Positions 37,911 through 45,997 of a DNA stretch of 64,000 nt are shown here, in pieces; position 1 is the stretch's first letter; each line of letters opens with the position of its first letter. The position numbers and the translations under genes are program-made. This DNA is from Bacteroidia bacterium (GTDB lineage Bacteria > Bacteroidota > Bacteroidia > Flavobacteriales_D > Sanyastnellaceae): NCBI GenBank assembly GCA_030427925.1, contig JAUICJ010000010.1, positions 1 to 64,000 on the forward strand, read 5' to 3'. The notes beneath the pieces were generated by a model that was not told the DNA's origin, did no database searches, and was given only the letters and a program-made list of their open reading frames with translations.

Positions 37911-38900
37911 TTATTTGCTGGAATCCAACAACTCCTTCAATCCCCCAACGCTGCTCATCAAGCCGGAAGCTTCGTACGGCATGAAGACCGTTTTCGAGCC
38001 CGCTCCACCATCGCGCAGGATTTGCTCAAGCGTTTCGATGTAGCGCACGGCAATGAGGTATTGGGTCGGATCGGCTTTCGTCTGCGAAACGGCATCCGCA
38101 ATGCGGCGAATGGCCTCGGCTTCTGCTTCTGCGATGGCCAAACGCGCTTCGGCGTCCCCCTGCGCGCGCAGCACCCGAGATTGGCGGTTTCCTTCCGCTT
38201 CGTTGATTTCCGCGTCGCGTTGCCCTTCCGCTTTCAGGATGGCGGCACGCTTGGCGCCCTCGGCCTCAATGATCTGAGCCCGACGGGTGCGCTCGGCACG
38301 CATTTGCTTCTCCATCGCCTCCTTGATGTCCGTCGGCGGGTTGATGTCCTGCAATTCGACGCGGTTCACCTTCACGCCCCACTTGTTCGTGGCTTCGTCG
38401 AGGATGGTCCGCAACTTCATGTTGATGGTGTCCCGCGAAGTGAGGCATTCGTCGAGTTCCAATTCGCCGATCACGTTCCGCAACGTGGTTTGCGTCAGCT
38501 TTTCAATGGCGTTGGGAAGGTTGTTGATTTCGTAGAGGGCCTTGATCGGGTCCACGATTTGAAAGTAAATCAACGCGTTGATTTCGGTCACCACATTGTC
38601 TTTCGTGATGACACCTTGCTTGGGAAAATCAAAGACGGTTTCCCGCATGTCCACCCGCTCCTTGTTGGTGTACTGGATGACCTGACGACCGGCATGCTCC
38701 CGCAATTGACGCCAAGCAATGGCCCGCGGTCGGTCCACGATGGGAATGATGATGTTGATGCCTGCGCTGAGGGTTTTGTGGTACTTGCCCAGGCGTTCAA
38801 TCACCATGGTTTCGCTCTGTTGTACGATGCGGACGCCCTTCACCACAATGCCGATGGCGATGAACAGAAGAAGGAGGGAGAGGATGGTGCCAGCGCTCAT
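37911..38900 (-). CDS. SPFH/stomatin-family membrane protein (QmcA-like)
   Basis: 329 aa. One N-terminal membrane helix (about 3-23) precedes the SPFH/band-7 domain (about 25-190) with VIERLGKYHKTLSAGINIIIP and the family stretch RNVIGELELDECLTSRD. A long Ala/Glu-rich coiled coil (about 195-280, AERTRRAQIIEAEGAKRAAI) drives oligomer formation, and the C-terminus is short. Such proteins form cage-like rings on the membrane and work with NfeD partners; the nfeD gene overlaps this one by ATGA, which confirms the pair. It is probably involved in membrane-domain organisation or protease control (FtsH-type). Confidence 0.93.
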   Translation of the reverse strand: MSAGTILSLLLLFIAIGIVVKGVRIVQQSETMVIERLGKYHKTLSAGINIIIPIVDRPRAIAWRQLREHAGRQVIQYTNKERVDMRETVFDFPKQGVITKDNVVTEINALIYFQIVDPIKALYEINNLPNAIEKLTQTTLRNVIGELELDECLTSRDTINMKLRTILDEATNKWGVKVNRVELQDINPPTDIKEAMEKQMRAERTRRAQIIEAEGAKRAAILKAEGQRDAEINEAEGNRQSRVLRAQGDAEARLAIAEAEAEAIRRIADAVSQTKADPTQYLIAVRYIETLEQILRDGGAGSKTVFMPYEASGLMSSVGGLKELLDSSK

Positions 38901-39358
38901 GAGGCTAAAGGTTTGGGGTTAACAATCAAGGTGTTGCTGTTGGTTCTTCGGATGTGGACCCGATCGCCCACTTGGGGGTAGGGCAGGGAAGCGGATTCGA
39001 TCTGGGCCAACCAATCGTCCCCATCCACCTTGCAACGCCCCATGGCGGATTGTGCGTCAAACGCCACCGTCACGACGGCCTCTCGGCCCACCAAAGCATC
39101 CACCCCCGTGGTGACTTCCGAACCGCGAAACCATTTGTTCAGCGCCAGGGGACGGAGGAACAAGAAGGCCAAAACACTGGCCACGGATGCGGCAATCAAT
39201 TGAATTTCAATGCCGGCTCCCAACCAAGCAGCCACAAGCCCTCCCAGCGCTCCCGTTCCCAAACACCCCAAAATCATTCCCGGGACGAACACCTCGGCCA
39301 GCCAAAGCAGCAAGGCGAACAAGGCCCAGATTTCAACGTGGTTCCAGTTTTCAAACAT
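38897..39358 (-). CDS. NfeD-family membrane protein
   Basis: 153 aa. Two to three membrane helices in residues ~8-75 (WALFALLLWLAEVFVPGMILG, an Ala/Gly-rich segment, LIAASVASVLAFLFL) precede a C-terminal OB-fold (about 88-150, LVGREAVVTVAFDAQ.. GRCKVDGDDWLA). This is the short NfeD form without a protease domain. It acts with the SPFH protein encoded by the next gene, whose ATG overlaps its stop. A -7-like TTAACTTGA lies directly upstream of its ATG, 46 bases from the coaE stop. Confidence 0.9.
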   Translation of the reverse strand: MFENWNHVEIWALFALLLWLAEVFVPGMILGCLGTGALGGLVAAWLGAGIEIQLIAASVASVLAFLFLRPLALNKWFRGSEVTTGVDALVGREAVVTVAFDAQSAMGRCKVDGDDWLAQIESASLPYPQVGDRVHIRRTNSNTLIVNPKPLAS

Positions 39359-39404
39359 GTTTTCAAGTTAATCCAATTGAAAGGAACATCCCCAATGGAA
39401 TTGT

Positions 39405-40049
39405 TCACAAAGTATCGACAGGCAGCCCCTCAAGGAAGGCCTCGATTTGGGGCAGCAGTTCGTCGCGCATTCCGTTGTGCAAGGTCCAATCCGCGCGCCC
39501 TCGGCGCTGGAGGTCAGTCCATTGTTGGTTCATCCGATGGCGAACGGCTTCTCGCGCAACGCCATCTCGGCGCACCACCCGCTCGATGCGTTCGGACTCG
39601 GGCGCTTCCACATTCAGCGTCACGGTGCAATCTCGGTCGGTGCCCGATTCGAATAAAATCGCAGCCTCCCGAACCACCCAAGTCGGCGGTGCCTCCCGTT
39701 GGGTTTGGGCCAAGCGCCACGTGGCGAAGGCCGCTGCGACCAGGGGATGAATCCGCTTCGAAAGGGCTGCGAGGGCGGCGGGGTTTTGGAAGACGATGTG
39801 GCCCAACGCCCCCCGGTCCACGTCCACATCGTGGCCCGCGTCATCCCGGATTAACAAGTCGGCACCCCAAGTGTCCGCCACCCAGCGGCGGAGGTCCGGG
39901 TGATTGCGGTAAACCGCCCGACCGGCGTCGTCCGCGCTCCATCCGGGGACACCGAATGCTGCCAGCACCCGGCGGACCGTGGACTTGCCCGAACCGATGC
40001 CGCCAGTCAACCCGATGATTCGGGGATGCGTTGTGGGAAACTCGCCCAT
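39405..40049 (-). CDS. coaE: dephospho-CoA kinase
   Basis: 214 aa from the ATG at 40049, just before IIGLTGGIGSGKST (P-loop). Further features: GWSADDAGRAVYR (substrate Asp region), LGHIVFQNPAALAALSKRIHP and VVREAAILFESG, all CoaE family signatures. It phosphorylates the 3'-hydroxyl of dephospho-CoA, the last step of CoA synthesis, in the cytoplasm. In-frame codons upstream are discarded because they run past the divergent rpe start. A GACCTTCG sequence, near the TAnnTTCG box, lies 4 bases upstream of the ATG. Confidence 0.94.
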   Translation of the reverse strand: MGEFPTTHPRIIGLTGGIGSGKSTVRRVLAAFGVPGWSADDAGRAVYRNHPDLRRWVADTWGADLLIRDDAGHDVDVDRGALGHIVFQNPAALAALSKRIHPLVAAAFATWRLAQTQREAPPTWVVREAAILFESGTDRDCTVTLNVEAPESERIERVVRRDGVAREAVRHRMNQQWTDLQRRGRADWTLHNGMRDELLPQIEAFLEGLPVDTL

Positions 40050-40092
40050 GGTGCGAAGGTCGTAAAAATCGGATTCGGCTTTCCTTTGCACC

Positions 40093-40740
40093 ATGAAACA
40101 CCTCCTTGCCCCTTCGCTGTTGGCTGCCGACTTCGCCAACCTCCAGCGGGACATCGAACTGGTCAATGCCTCGGACGCGGATTGGTTTCACCTGGATGTC
40201 ATGGATGGGGTATTCGTGCCCAACATCAGCTTCGGCATGCCCGTGATTGAGGCCATTGCCCGGCACGCAAAGAAGCCCCTTGACGTGCACCTGATGATCG
40301 TCGATCCGGATCGCTACATTCAGGTTTTCGCTGACCTCGGTTCCAACGTGCTCACCGTGCATGCCGAGGCGTGCACCCACTTGCACCGGACCTTGCAAGC
40401 CATTCGCGCCGCTGGGATGAAGGCGGGCGTGGCCTTGAATCCGCACACGCCCGTTTCCGTGCTATCGGAGGTGTTGCCGGAACTGGATTTGGTGTGCTTG
40501 ATGTCCGTGAATCCCGGATTTGGAGGCCAAAAATTCATCGAACGCACCTACGAGAAAACCCGACAAATGCGCGCGTTGCTGAACGAGGCAGGCTGCACTG
40601 CACACATTGAAATCGACGGGGGAGTGAACGCTGAAAACGCAGCTGCCCTCTATGCCGCAGGTGCGGATGTGCTCGTCGCGGGTTCTTCCACATTCCGCGC
40701 AGCAGATCCGCACGCCGCCATCCGGGCCATGAAGGGCTGA
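40093..40740 (+). CDS. rpe: ribulose-phosphate 3-epimerase
   Basis: 215 aa, standard length. TIM-barrel landmarks: LAPSLLAADFANL (4-16), WFHLDVMDGVFVPNISFG with metal His/Asp, DVHLMIVDP, MSVNPGFGGQKFI and EIDGGVNAENA with the second metal Asp. It interconverts ribulose-5-phosphate and xylulose-5-phosphate in the pentose phosphate pathway. It is divergent from coaE with 43 bases between starts; TTCCTTTG lies 4 bases before the ATG, one base off the -7 consensus. It converges on clpS with 2 bases between stops. Confidence 0.96.
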   Translation: MKHLLAPSLLAADFANLQRDIELVNASDADWFHLDVMDGVFVPNISFGMPVIEAIARHAKKPLDVHLMIVDPDRYIQVFADLGSNVLTVHAEACTHLHRTLQAIRAAGMKAGVALNPHTPVSVLSEVLPELDLVCLMSVNPGFGGQKFIERTYEKTRQMRALLNEAGCTAHIEIDGGVNAENAAALYAAGADVLVAGSSTFRAADPHAAIRAMKG

Positions 40741-40742
40741 TT

Positions 40743-41051
40743 CTACGGCTCGATTTCCGCGTTGAGCTGGGCTTCGAGCAACTTGGTGCAAATGGGTTCA
40801 AGGAGTTCGTAGGAGCCGGACTTCACTTGACACTTGCCTTTGAAGTGAACGATCACGGCGCACTGTTCGGCTTGCAGCGGGTCGTGGCCGCAGTGCTTCA
40901 CGAGCATGTCGATGACGTGGTCGAACGTGTTCTCGTCGTCGTTGTACAGCACAATGTGCCACTCTTCACCGATGTGGGTTTCGAGCGCGACGGCTTCCTC
41001 GGTTTCGGTTTCAACCGAGCAGCAGGGGAAGGACAAATGGGGTGCGTTCAT
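40743..41051 (-). CDS. clpS: ClpS adaptor of the N-degron pathway
   Basis: 102 aa. The core holds WHIVLYNDDENTFDHVIDMLVKHCGHDPLQAEQ, with the hydrophobic pocket Asn-Asp-Asp and a later His (VIVHFKGKCQV) that binds the destabilising N-terminal residue; the ~25 N-terminal residues are the flexible tail that enters ClpA/C. It delivers N-degron proteins to a Clp protease. An arginyl/leucyl-transferase-like gene nearby would make such substrates. A perfect TAAATTTG promoter box lies 16 bases upstream of the ATG, so it is transcribed alone. Confidence 0.92.
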   Translation of the reverse strand: MNAPHLSFPCCSVETETEEAVALETHIGEEWHIVLYNDDENTFDHVIDMLVKHCGHDPLQAEQCAVIVHFKGKCQVKSGSYELLEPICTKLLEAQLNAEIEP

Positions 41052-41067
41052 GGCAACAATGCTTACT

Positions 41068-41075
41068 CAAATTTA
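41068..41075 (-). promoter_or_regulatory. clpS -7 promoter element (TAAATTTG)
   Basis: TAAATTTG on the minus strand fully matches TAnnTTTG and lies 16 bases before the clpS ATG, inside the 37-base gap after the glycosyltransferase gene. Confidence 0.6.
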
Positions 41076-41088
41076 CACCAAAACCCCT

Positions 41089-41805
41089 TCACCGCCACCG
41101 CGCGGTGCGCTTGTAGGCCCATTTGGCCACCAACCACGGCGCTTGAATCACCGCGTCCAACGCCCCCAACACCGCACGCTTCATCCGCCATTCCTCCCCG
41201 TAAAGCGCCGCGTCAAATCGCCGAGAGATGCCTCCAGCAGCAACTTCCAACGCGTAGAATTCGTGGCATTCTGCGGTGATTCCGGCCTTCCAGAGTTTCA
41301 AATGAAGGGCGTAATCTGCCAAGACCTTCCACTGCACATCGAACGGCGCGCGATTCAGTGCATCCACGCGATAGCACACGCCTTGGTGATGGACCACGTG
41401 GCGCCAACGCAGGCCAGCATCCCAGCGCGCGGGATACGTTTCAGGAACCCCCGGCTCACGCGGCGCGGCAAGGCGCGTTCCGAACACCTGAAGCGGGGCG
41501 TGCCCGTTCTCCAAGGCCTGCTTCAATTTCGTCCCGTTGAGCAACACATCGCCCGCCCCAACGAACAGGATCCAGGTCGCCCGGGCGCGGCCTCGCCCGC
41601 GGTTCATCGCGTCATAGATGCCCCCGTCCGGTTCTGCCCAGCGATGCAATCCGGGGGCCTGACTCGATGCAGCCCCTGGTGTGGCGTCCTGCACAATGAG
41701 TTCAACCCATCCCGCTGCGCGCGCCGCTTCCCAAGACGCGAGCGTCCTTCCCAGTGCACCTTCGGCACCCAGTACCGGAATCACCACGCTCAGCAGGGGC
41801 GTCAT
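41089..41805 (-). CDS. family 2 glycosyltransferase
   Basis: 238 aa. The GT-A opening LLSVVIPVLGAEGALGRTLASW (about 4-25), an IVQDATPG region in place of the usual nucleotide-sugar Asp motif, PDGGIYDAMNRGRGRARATW (typical of GT2 enzymes using UDP- or TDP-sugars) and a GAGDVL turn are seen. No membrane helices. The ATG at 41805 overlaps the stop of the FtsE-like ATPase (ATGA), giving a better start than an upstream in-frame ATG. It should add a sugar to a surface glycan or lipid carrier; donor and acceptor are unknown. Clustering with an ATPase and peptidases gives no clear pathway. Confidence 0.85.
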   Translation of the reverse strand: MTPLLSVVIPVLGAEGALGRTLASWEAARAAGWVELIVQDATPGAASSQAPGLHRWAEPDGGIYDAMNRGRGRARATWILFVGAGDVLLNGTKLKQALENGHAPLQVFGTRLAAPREPGVPETYPARWDAGLRWRHVVHHQGVCYRVDALNRAPFDVQWKVLADYALHLKLWKAGITAECHEFYALEVAAGGISRRFDAALYGEEWRMKRAVLGALDAVIQAPWLVAKWAYKRTARWR

Positions 41806-42491
41806 CCCATCACCGCCTCGCGGAGTTCGCCCGCTTCGCAAACGAGCACCCGCCCTGCGTGACGCTGCACCGCTTCGTGGTCGTGGGTGGCCATGACCAC
41901 CGATCGGTTCGCTTGCGCCAATCCGTGCAACAGGTTCAAGATGCCCTCCGTCGTGTCGGGGTCCAAATTTCCAGTCGGTTCATCCGCCAAAATCAGGGGC
42001 GGATCGTTCAGCAAAGCACGCGCAATGGCCACCCGCTGTTGCTCACCGCCAGAAAGTTCGTGCGGCATTTTATAGCCTTTCTCGGCCAATCCCACGTCCT
42101 TCAAACACACCGCCATCCGCCGTTCTCTGGCCGCAGCATCCTTCCAACCCGTCGCTTTCAACACGAATTCCAAGTTCGCGTTCACCGTGCGATCGGGAAG
42201 GAGGGCGAAATCCTGGAAGACGATGCCGAGTTGCCGCCGAAGGGTGTGCACGTTCTTGGACGTGATTTGGGCCAAATCAAAGCCGCACACCTCTCCACGG
42301 CCCGCGTTCAGCGGCAATTCGCCGTACAGGGCCTTCAACAACGAGCTTTTTCCACTCCCGGTTTTGCCCAGCAGGTAAACAAATTCCCCCGGCTGAACCG
42401 CCAAATTCACGTCGCGCATCACCACGTGCTCTTCGCGCGCAAGGCGCACGCCATGCAGCGCGATGAGGGGCAGGCCATCCGCAGCTGGCAT
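41802..42491 (-). CDS. FtsE-like ABC transporter ATPase
   Basis: 229 aa. Walker [10 protein letters not shown] (about 42-50), Q-loop [14 protein letters not shown], signature [15 protein letters not shown], Walker [14 protein letters not shown] and the switch THDHEA are complete. Among ABC ATPases the [15 protein letters not shown] stretch after the Q-loop and the short length fit FtsE, which with FtsX controls peptidoglycan hydrolases at the septum. No ftsX-type permease is adjacent, as is common in Bacteroidota. The ATG region touches the stop of the M16 peptidase gene by one base and the gene is coupled to the glycosyltransferase. Confidence 0.87.
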   Translation of the reverse strand: MPAADGLPLIALHGVRLAREEHVVMRDVNLAVQPGEFVYLLGKTGSGKSSLLKALYGELPLNAGRGEVCGFDLAQITSKNVHTLRRQLGIVFQDFALLPDRTVNANLEFVLKATGWKDAAARERRMAVCLKDVGLAEKGYKMPHELSGGEQQRVAIARALLNDPPLILADEPTGNLDPDTTEGILNLLHGLAQANRSVVMATHDHEAVQRHAGRVLVCEAGELREAVMG

Positions 42492-44581
42492 CAGTCGATC
42501 TTGAAGGCGTTCGCGTCCAACTTCGGGTCGAGCTCAATGCGGCTGTATTGGATGGTCATCGACTGACCGCCCGCGATTTGCTCAGCGACCATCGGGAATT
42601 GCAGCCCCTTGACGGCCTGGTAGTCCGAATAGTTGATGGTGACCGGAACCGAGCCCATGGGACCTTCCCGCGTCGACCGCTCCGAAAGCAGCAGTCCCGT
42701 CATCAAATCGAAGCGCAGCTCCTTTTTGCCGCCAGCGCCTTCAACCGTCATCACGACCTCCGGCGACGCTTTCGTTCCGTCAATGCCTTCCAGCGTCGCG
42801 GTCATGCCCAGTTCAGGCAAGTGGAGCAAGTACGCCGCGTAGAGGTCTTGGCTCGCATCCGCCAGCTCCGCGTCGTTCATTGGAGCTTGTTGCCCTTGAG
42901 AACGGGTGATGCCGGAGTTGGGCGTGACGACCTCGGCCATCATTTCATTGCCTGCCATGGAGACGGCTTGGCGCGTTCCTTTGCCGAAGAGGGTTTCCCG
43001 CACGACTTCAAAGGACATGCCCGGCGCCGGCTCCATGCTTCCGGTCATCCGAATGCCCTTCAGTCCGTCGAGTTGCTCTGCGCCACCACGCGCAGCGTAG
43101 TACAGGTCGATGATGGTTTGCGCGGTCATGCCCTCTGGCGCAGCATCCAATGCTTTGGCTTCCGCCCCAAAAGCGTCGAAGTACGTGATCTCCCCATCGG
43201 AGTCGAAACGGGAGAGGGTAGAGGCCACTTCAGCGCGGTTGCCCACCACGGTGATGTACAGGTTGTTCGGCCGCAAATAGGTCAATGCCATCCGCTGCAC
43301 ATCCTCCACGGTGACCGCGTTGAGGCGTTCCAAATACGTGGCGTAATAATCCTCCGGCAGGTCGTACAGCGCCGTGTTCAGCGCAAAACGCGCGATGGTC
43401 TCGGGTTGTTCCAACGACCGCGCAAAGCTGCCCGTCATGTAATTCAAAGTCGTCTGCAAATCTTCAGCATCGACCAATTCCGTGGTCATGCGTTCAATTT
43501 CGTAGAGGAATTCGACTACGGCACTGTCCGTGACTTCGTTGCGGACGTTGGCGTATGCCGTGAAACGGCCTGCGACGGGGTCCGTGGACATCGCAGAACG
43601 CGCGCCGTAAGTAAAGGCCTTGTCTTCCCGCAGGTTCTGCATGAGGCGACCCGAGAAGGCGCCGCCGCCGAGGATGCTGTTCATCACAGAAACGGCGATG
43701 GCGTCCGGATGACCGGGCTTCAAGTCAACGACGTGCGTCAATTGCAGGACGCTTTGCACGGAACCTGGGAGGTCGGCGAAACACACTTGATTGCCTTCAG
43801 GACGAGCAGGAATGGGCTGGTACCGGTCTTCAATGGCGGCCGGTTCCCACGCTCCGAAGCGGGCCTCCACCTGTTCCCGTGCCGCTTCCGGCGTGATGTC
43901 GCCAACGACCACGAGGTACGCCACGTTCGGGCGGAAATACGTGGCGTGGTAGTTCACCAAATCCTCCCGCGCAATGGCTTCAATCGACGCCGGTGTTTCG
44001 ACTTCGCCGTACGGATGCTTGTCGCCGAACAGCACCTTCGCGCGCAGGTTCGAACTGATGCTGTTGGGGTCGGTCATGCCGGCTTGCAGGCCACTGAGCG
44101 CTTGCTTGCGCGCTTTTTCCAATTCCTCCTGAGGAAAAGCCGGATTCAGGATGACATCGGCAAAAACATCGAGCAGGGCATCCGTGTGCTTGGACAGCGA
44201 TGAAGCATAGGCGCCGTCGGCACTCGTTCCAATCCTCGCCCCGATGAAGTCGATGGACTCGTCGATTTCCGCTTTCGAGCGCGTTTCGGTGCCCGAAGCC
44301 ATGAGGGATCCCGCCAAGCCCACATAACCCGCTTTTCGGCCTTCAAAAACGGGGTCGATGTCGAGGGTCAAGTTCCAAGAAACGAGGGGGAGGCGGTGGT
44401 TTTCCACCACGATCAGCGTCAAGCCGTTGTCGAGCTTCGTCAGGTCGTACGTGCCCAATTCAATGAGCGGAGCGGGGCCGGGCTCAGGCGCTTTCGAACG
44501 GTCGATTTGGGCGACCAAACCCGCTGCAACGGCCAAAAAGCCCCCGAGGAGCGCAGTGCGCAAGGTGTTCAATCGGTTCAT
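42491..44581 (-). CDS. M16-family peptidase-like protein lacking the zinc site, with extra C-terminal domain
   Basis: 696 aa; a signal peptide lies at about 1-25 (..GGFLAVAAGLVA|Q). Two M16 half-domains follow (about 35-470), but the first lacks the HxxEH zinc motif: the matching stretch reads ..GYVGLAGSLMASGT. It therefore cannot be the catalytic half and should pair with the zinc-bearing M16 protein encoded just upstream. Residues ~500-696 add a beta-rich domain (MEPAPGMSFEVVRET, ELRFDLMTGLLLSER, FPMVAEQ.. MTIQYSRIEL) resembling LolA/outer-membrane-lipoprotein-sorting folds. Such secreted M16 pairs degrade or process peptides in the periplasm. The ATG overlaps the partner's stop (ATGA). Confidence 0.88.
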   Translation of the reverse strand: MNRLNTLRTALLGGFLAVAAGLVAQIDRSKAPEPGPAPLIELGTYDLTKLDNGLTLIVVENHRLPLVSWNLTLDIDPVFEGRKAGYVGLAGSLMASGTETRSKAEIDESIDFIGARIGTSADGAYASSLSKHTDALLDVFADVILNPAFPQEELEKARKQALSGLQAGMTDPNSISSNLRAKVLFGDKHPYGEVETPASIEAIAREDLVNYHATYFRPNVAYLVVVGDITPEAAREQVEARFGAWEPAAIEDRYQPIPARPEGNQVCFADLPGSVQSVLQLTHVVDLKPGHPDAIAVSVMNSILGGGAFSGRLMQNLREDKAFTYGARSAMSTDPVAGRFTAYANVRNEVTDSAVVEFLYEIERMTTELVDAEDLQTTLNYMTGSFARSLEQPETIARFALNTALYDLPEDYYATYLERLNAVTVEDVQRMALTYLRPNNLYITVVGNRAEVASTLSRFDSDGEITYFDAFGAEAKALDAAPEGMTAQTIIDLYYAARGGAEQLDGLKGIRMTGSMEPAPGMSFEVVRETLFGKGTRQAVSMAGNEMMAEVVTPNSGITRSQGQQAPMNDAELADASQDLYAAYLLHLPELGMTATLEGIDGTKASPEVVMTVEGAGGKKELRFDLMTGLLLSERSTREGPMGSVPVTINYSDYQAVKGLQFPMVAEQIAGGQSMTIQYSRIELDPKLDANAFKID

Positions 44582-45924
44582 TGATTCGAGGTTTCAGCGG
44601 TTGGGGCTTGCAGGAAGTAAAGGGTGACGCGTTGTTCGGGTGCGTAGTAGGTTTGGGCCGCCTTGCGAATGTCTTCAGGCGTCACAGCGAGGTAGCGCTC
44701 GATTTCCGTGTTGATGAGGTTCGCATCGCCGAAGTAGAGGTGGTAGTTCGCCAGCGATTCGGCGATGGACGCCATGCTGCGCTGCGAGCGGATGAGCTGG
44801 GCCTCCATTTGGTTTTTCAACTTCTGCAATTCCAAATCGGAAATCAGCTCAACCCGCATCCGTTCCACTTCTTCGTTCATCGCGGCTTCGACTGCTCCCG
44901 GATCCACGCCCATGCTCGCCATGGCGTAAGCAAATGTCAAGCCCGGATCTTCCAACCCAAAGTTGAACGCCCCGCAGAACAAGGCCAGTTGCTCCTCATC
45001 GACGACCCGCCGATTCAACCGGCTCGATTCCCCGCCGCTCAGCACTTGATTGAGCATCTCCACCGCGTAGTAATCGTCGGTGCCTTGCGCCGGAACCGGA
45101 TAGGCCTGAACAATCATCGGAAGGGCGTCCTTGCCGAAAATCGTGTCGCGCAACTCCTCGGTGCGAATGGGTTCTTCGATGGTCGGACGCGGGATTTCGC
45201 GCGTGCCTGCAGGAATGTCCTCGAAATACGCCTTGATGAGCTTCTTCGTGGCCTTGATGTCCAAATCCCCCGCAATCGACAAGACCGCGTTGTTCGGGAC
45301 ATAAAACGTTTTATAAAAGTCCATGAACTCCTCGTAGGATGCGGCGTTCAGGTGGTCGAGTGAGCCGATGGGCGTCCAGCGGTAGGGGTGTTCGGCATAC
45401 GCCCGATCGAAGGTCGTGGGCATCATTTGGCCGTAAGGCTGGTTGTCGTAACGCTGCCGCTTTTCCTCCTTGACGACTTCACGCTGCGTTTCGATGCCCG
45501 TTCCGTCGACCCGAGCATGCAGCATCCGCTCCGACTCCAACCACAACCCGAGTTCGAGTTGGTTCGATGGCAACAATTCGTAGTAGAACGTGCGGTCTTG
45601 CGTGGTGTTGGCGTTCAAGACGCCCCCTGCACCTTCTACGTAGCCATCGAATTCGCCCCGTGCGATGTGTTCGCTGCCTTCAAACAAGAGGTGCTCGAAA
45701 AAGTGGGCCATGCCCGTGCGTTCCGGGTTCTCGTTTTTTGAACCCACGTGGTACATGACCGTGACGGCGACGATGGGCGTGCTGTGGTCTTCGTGCAAGA
45801 TGACGTGCAGCCCGTTTTTGAGGTCAAATTCGGCGAAGTCGACTTGAGCCGTTGCCGAATGGACCGCAACAAGCCCGGCCAACGTGCTGGCAGACAGGAG
45901 GAAAAAGTTGCGCATGTTGTTCAT
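44578..45924 (-). CDS. M16-family zinc metallopeptidase (catalytic partner)
   Basis: 448 aa from the ATG at 45924, which opens a signal peptide (..LSASTLAGLVAVHSATA|Q). The zinc motif is HFFEH (..RTGMAHFFEHLLFEGSEHI..) with the downstream Glu in the expected helix, then the second half-domain with the YPVPAQGTDDY..LNQVLSGGESSRL region that shapes the peptide-binding chamber. It cleaves peptides in the periplasm, likely as a heterodimer with the zinc-less protein encoded next. A longer in-frame start would run into the divergent hutH gene. A TAACTTG box lies just upstream. Confidence 0.93.
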   Translation of the reverse strand: MNNMRNFFLLSASTLAGLVAVHSATAQVDFAEFDLKNGLHVILHEDHSTPIVAVTVMYHVGSKNENPERTGMAHFFEHLLFEGSEHIARGEFDGYVEGAGGVLNANTTQDRTFYYELLPSNQLELGLWLESERMLHARVDGTGIETQREVVKEEKRQRYDNQPYGQMMPTTFDRAYAEHPYRWTPIGSLDHLNAASYEEFMDFYKTFYVPNNAVLSIAGDLDIKATKKLIKAYFEDIPAGTREIPRPTIEEPIRTEELRDTIFGKDALPMIVQAYPVPAQGTDDYYAVEMLNQVLSGGESSRLNRRVVDEEQLALFCGAFNFGLEDPGLTFAYAMASMGVDPGAVEAAMNEEVERMRVELISDLELQKLKNQMEAQLIRSQRSMASIAESLANYHLYFGDANLINTEIERYLAVTPEDIRKAAQTYYAPEQRVTLYFLQAPTAETSNQ

Positions 45925-45997
45925 TCTAGGCGCGCAAGTTAAGTCAGATTTTGTGGGGAACGCGCAGCGGCATCCCGCGCTGTATCTTGCAGGCCAA

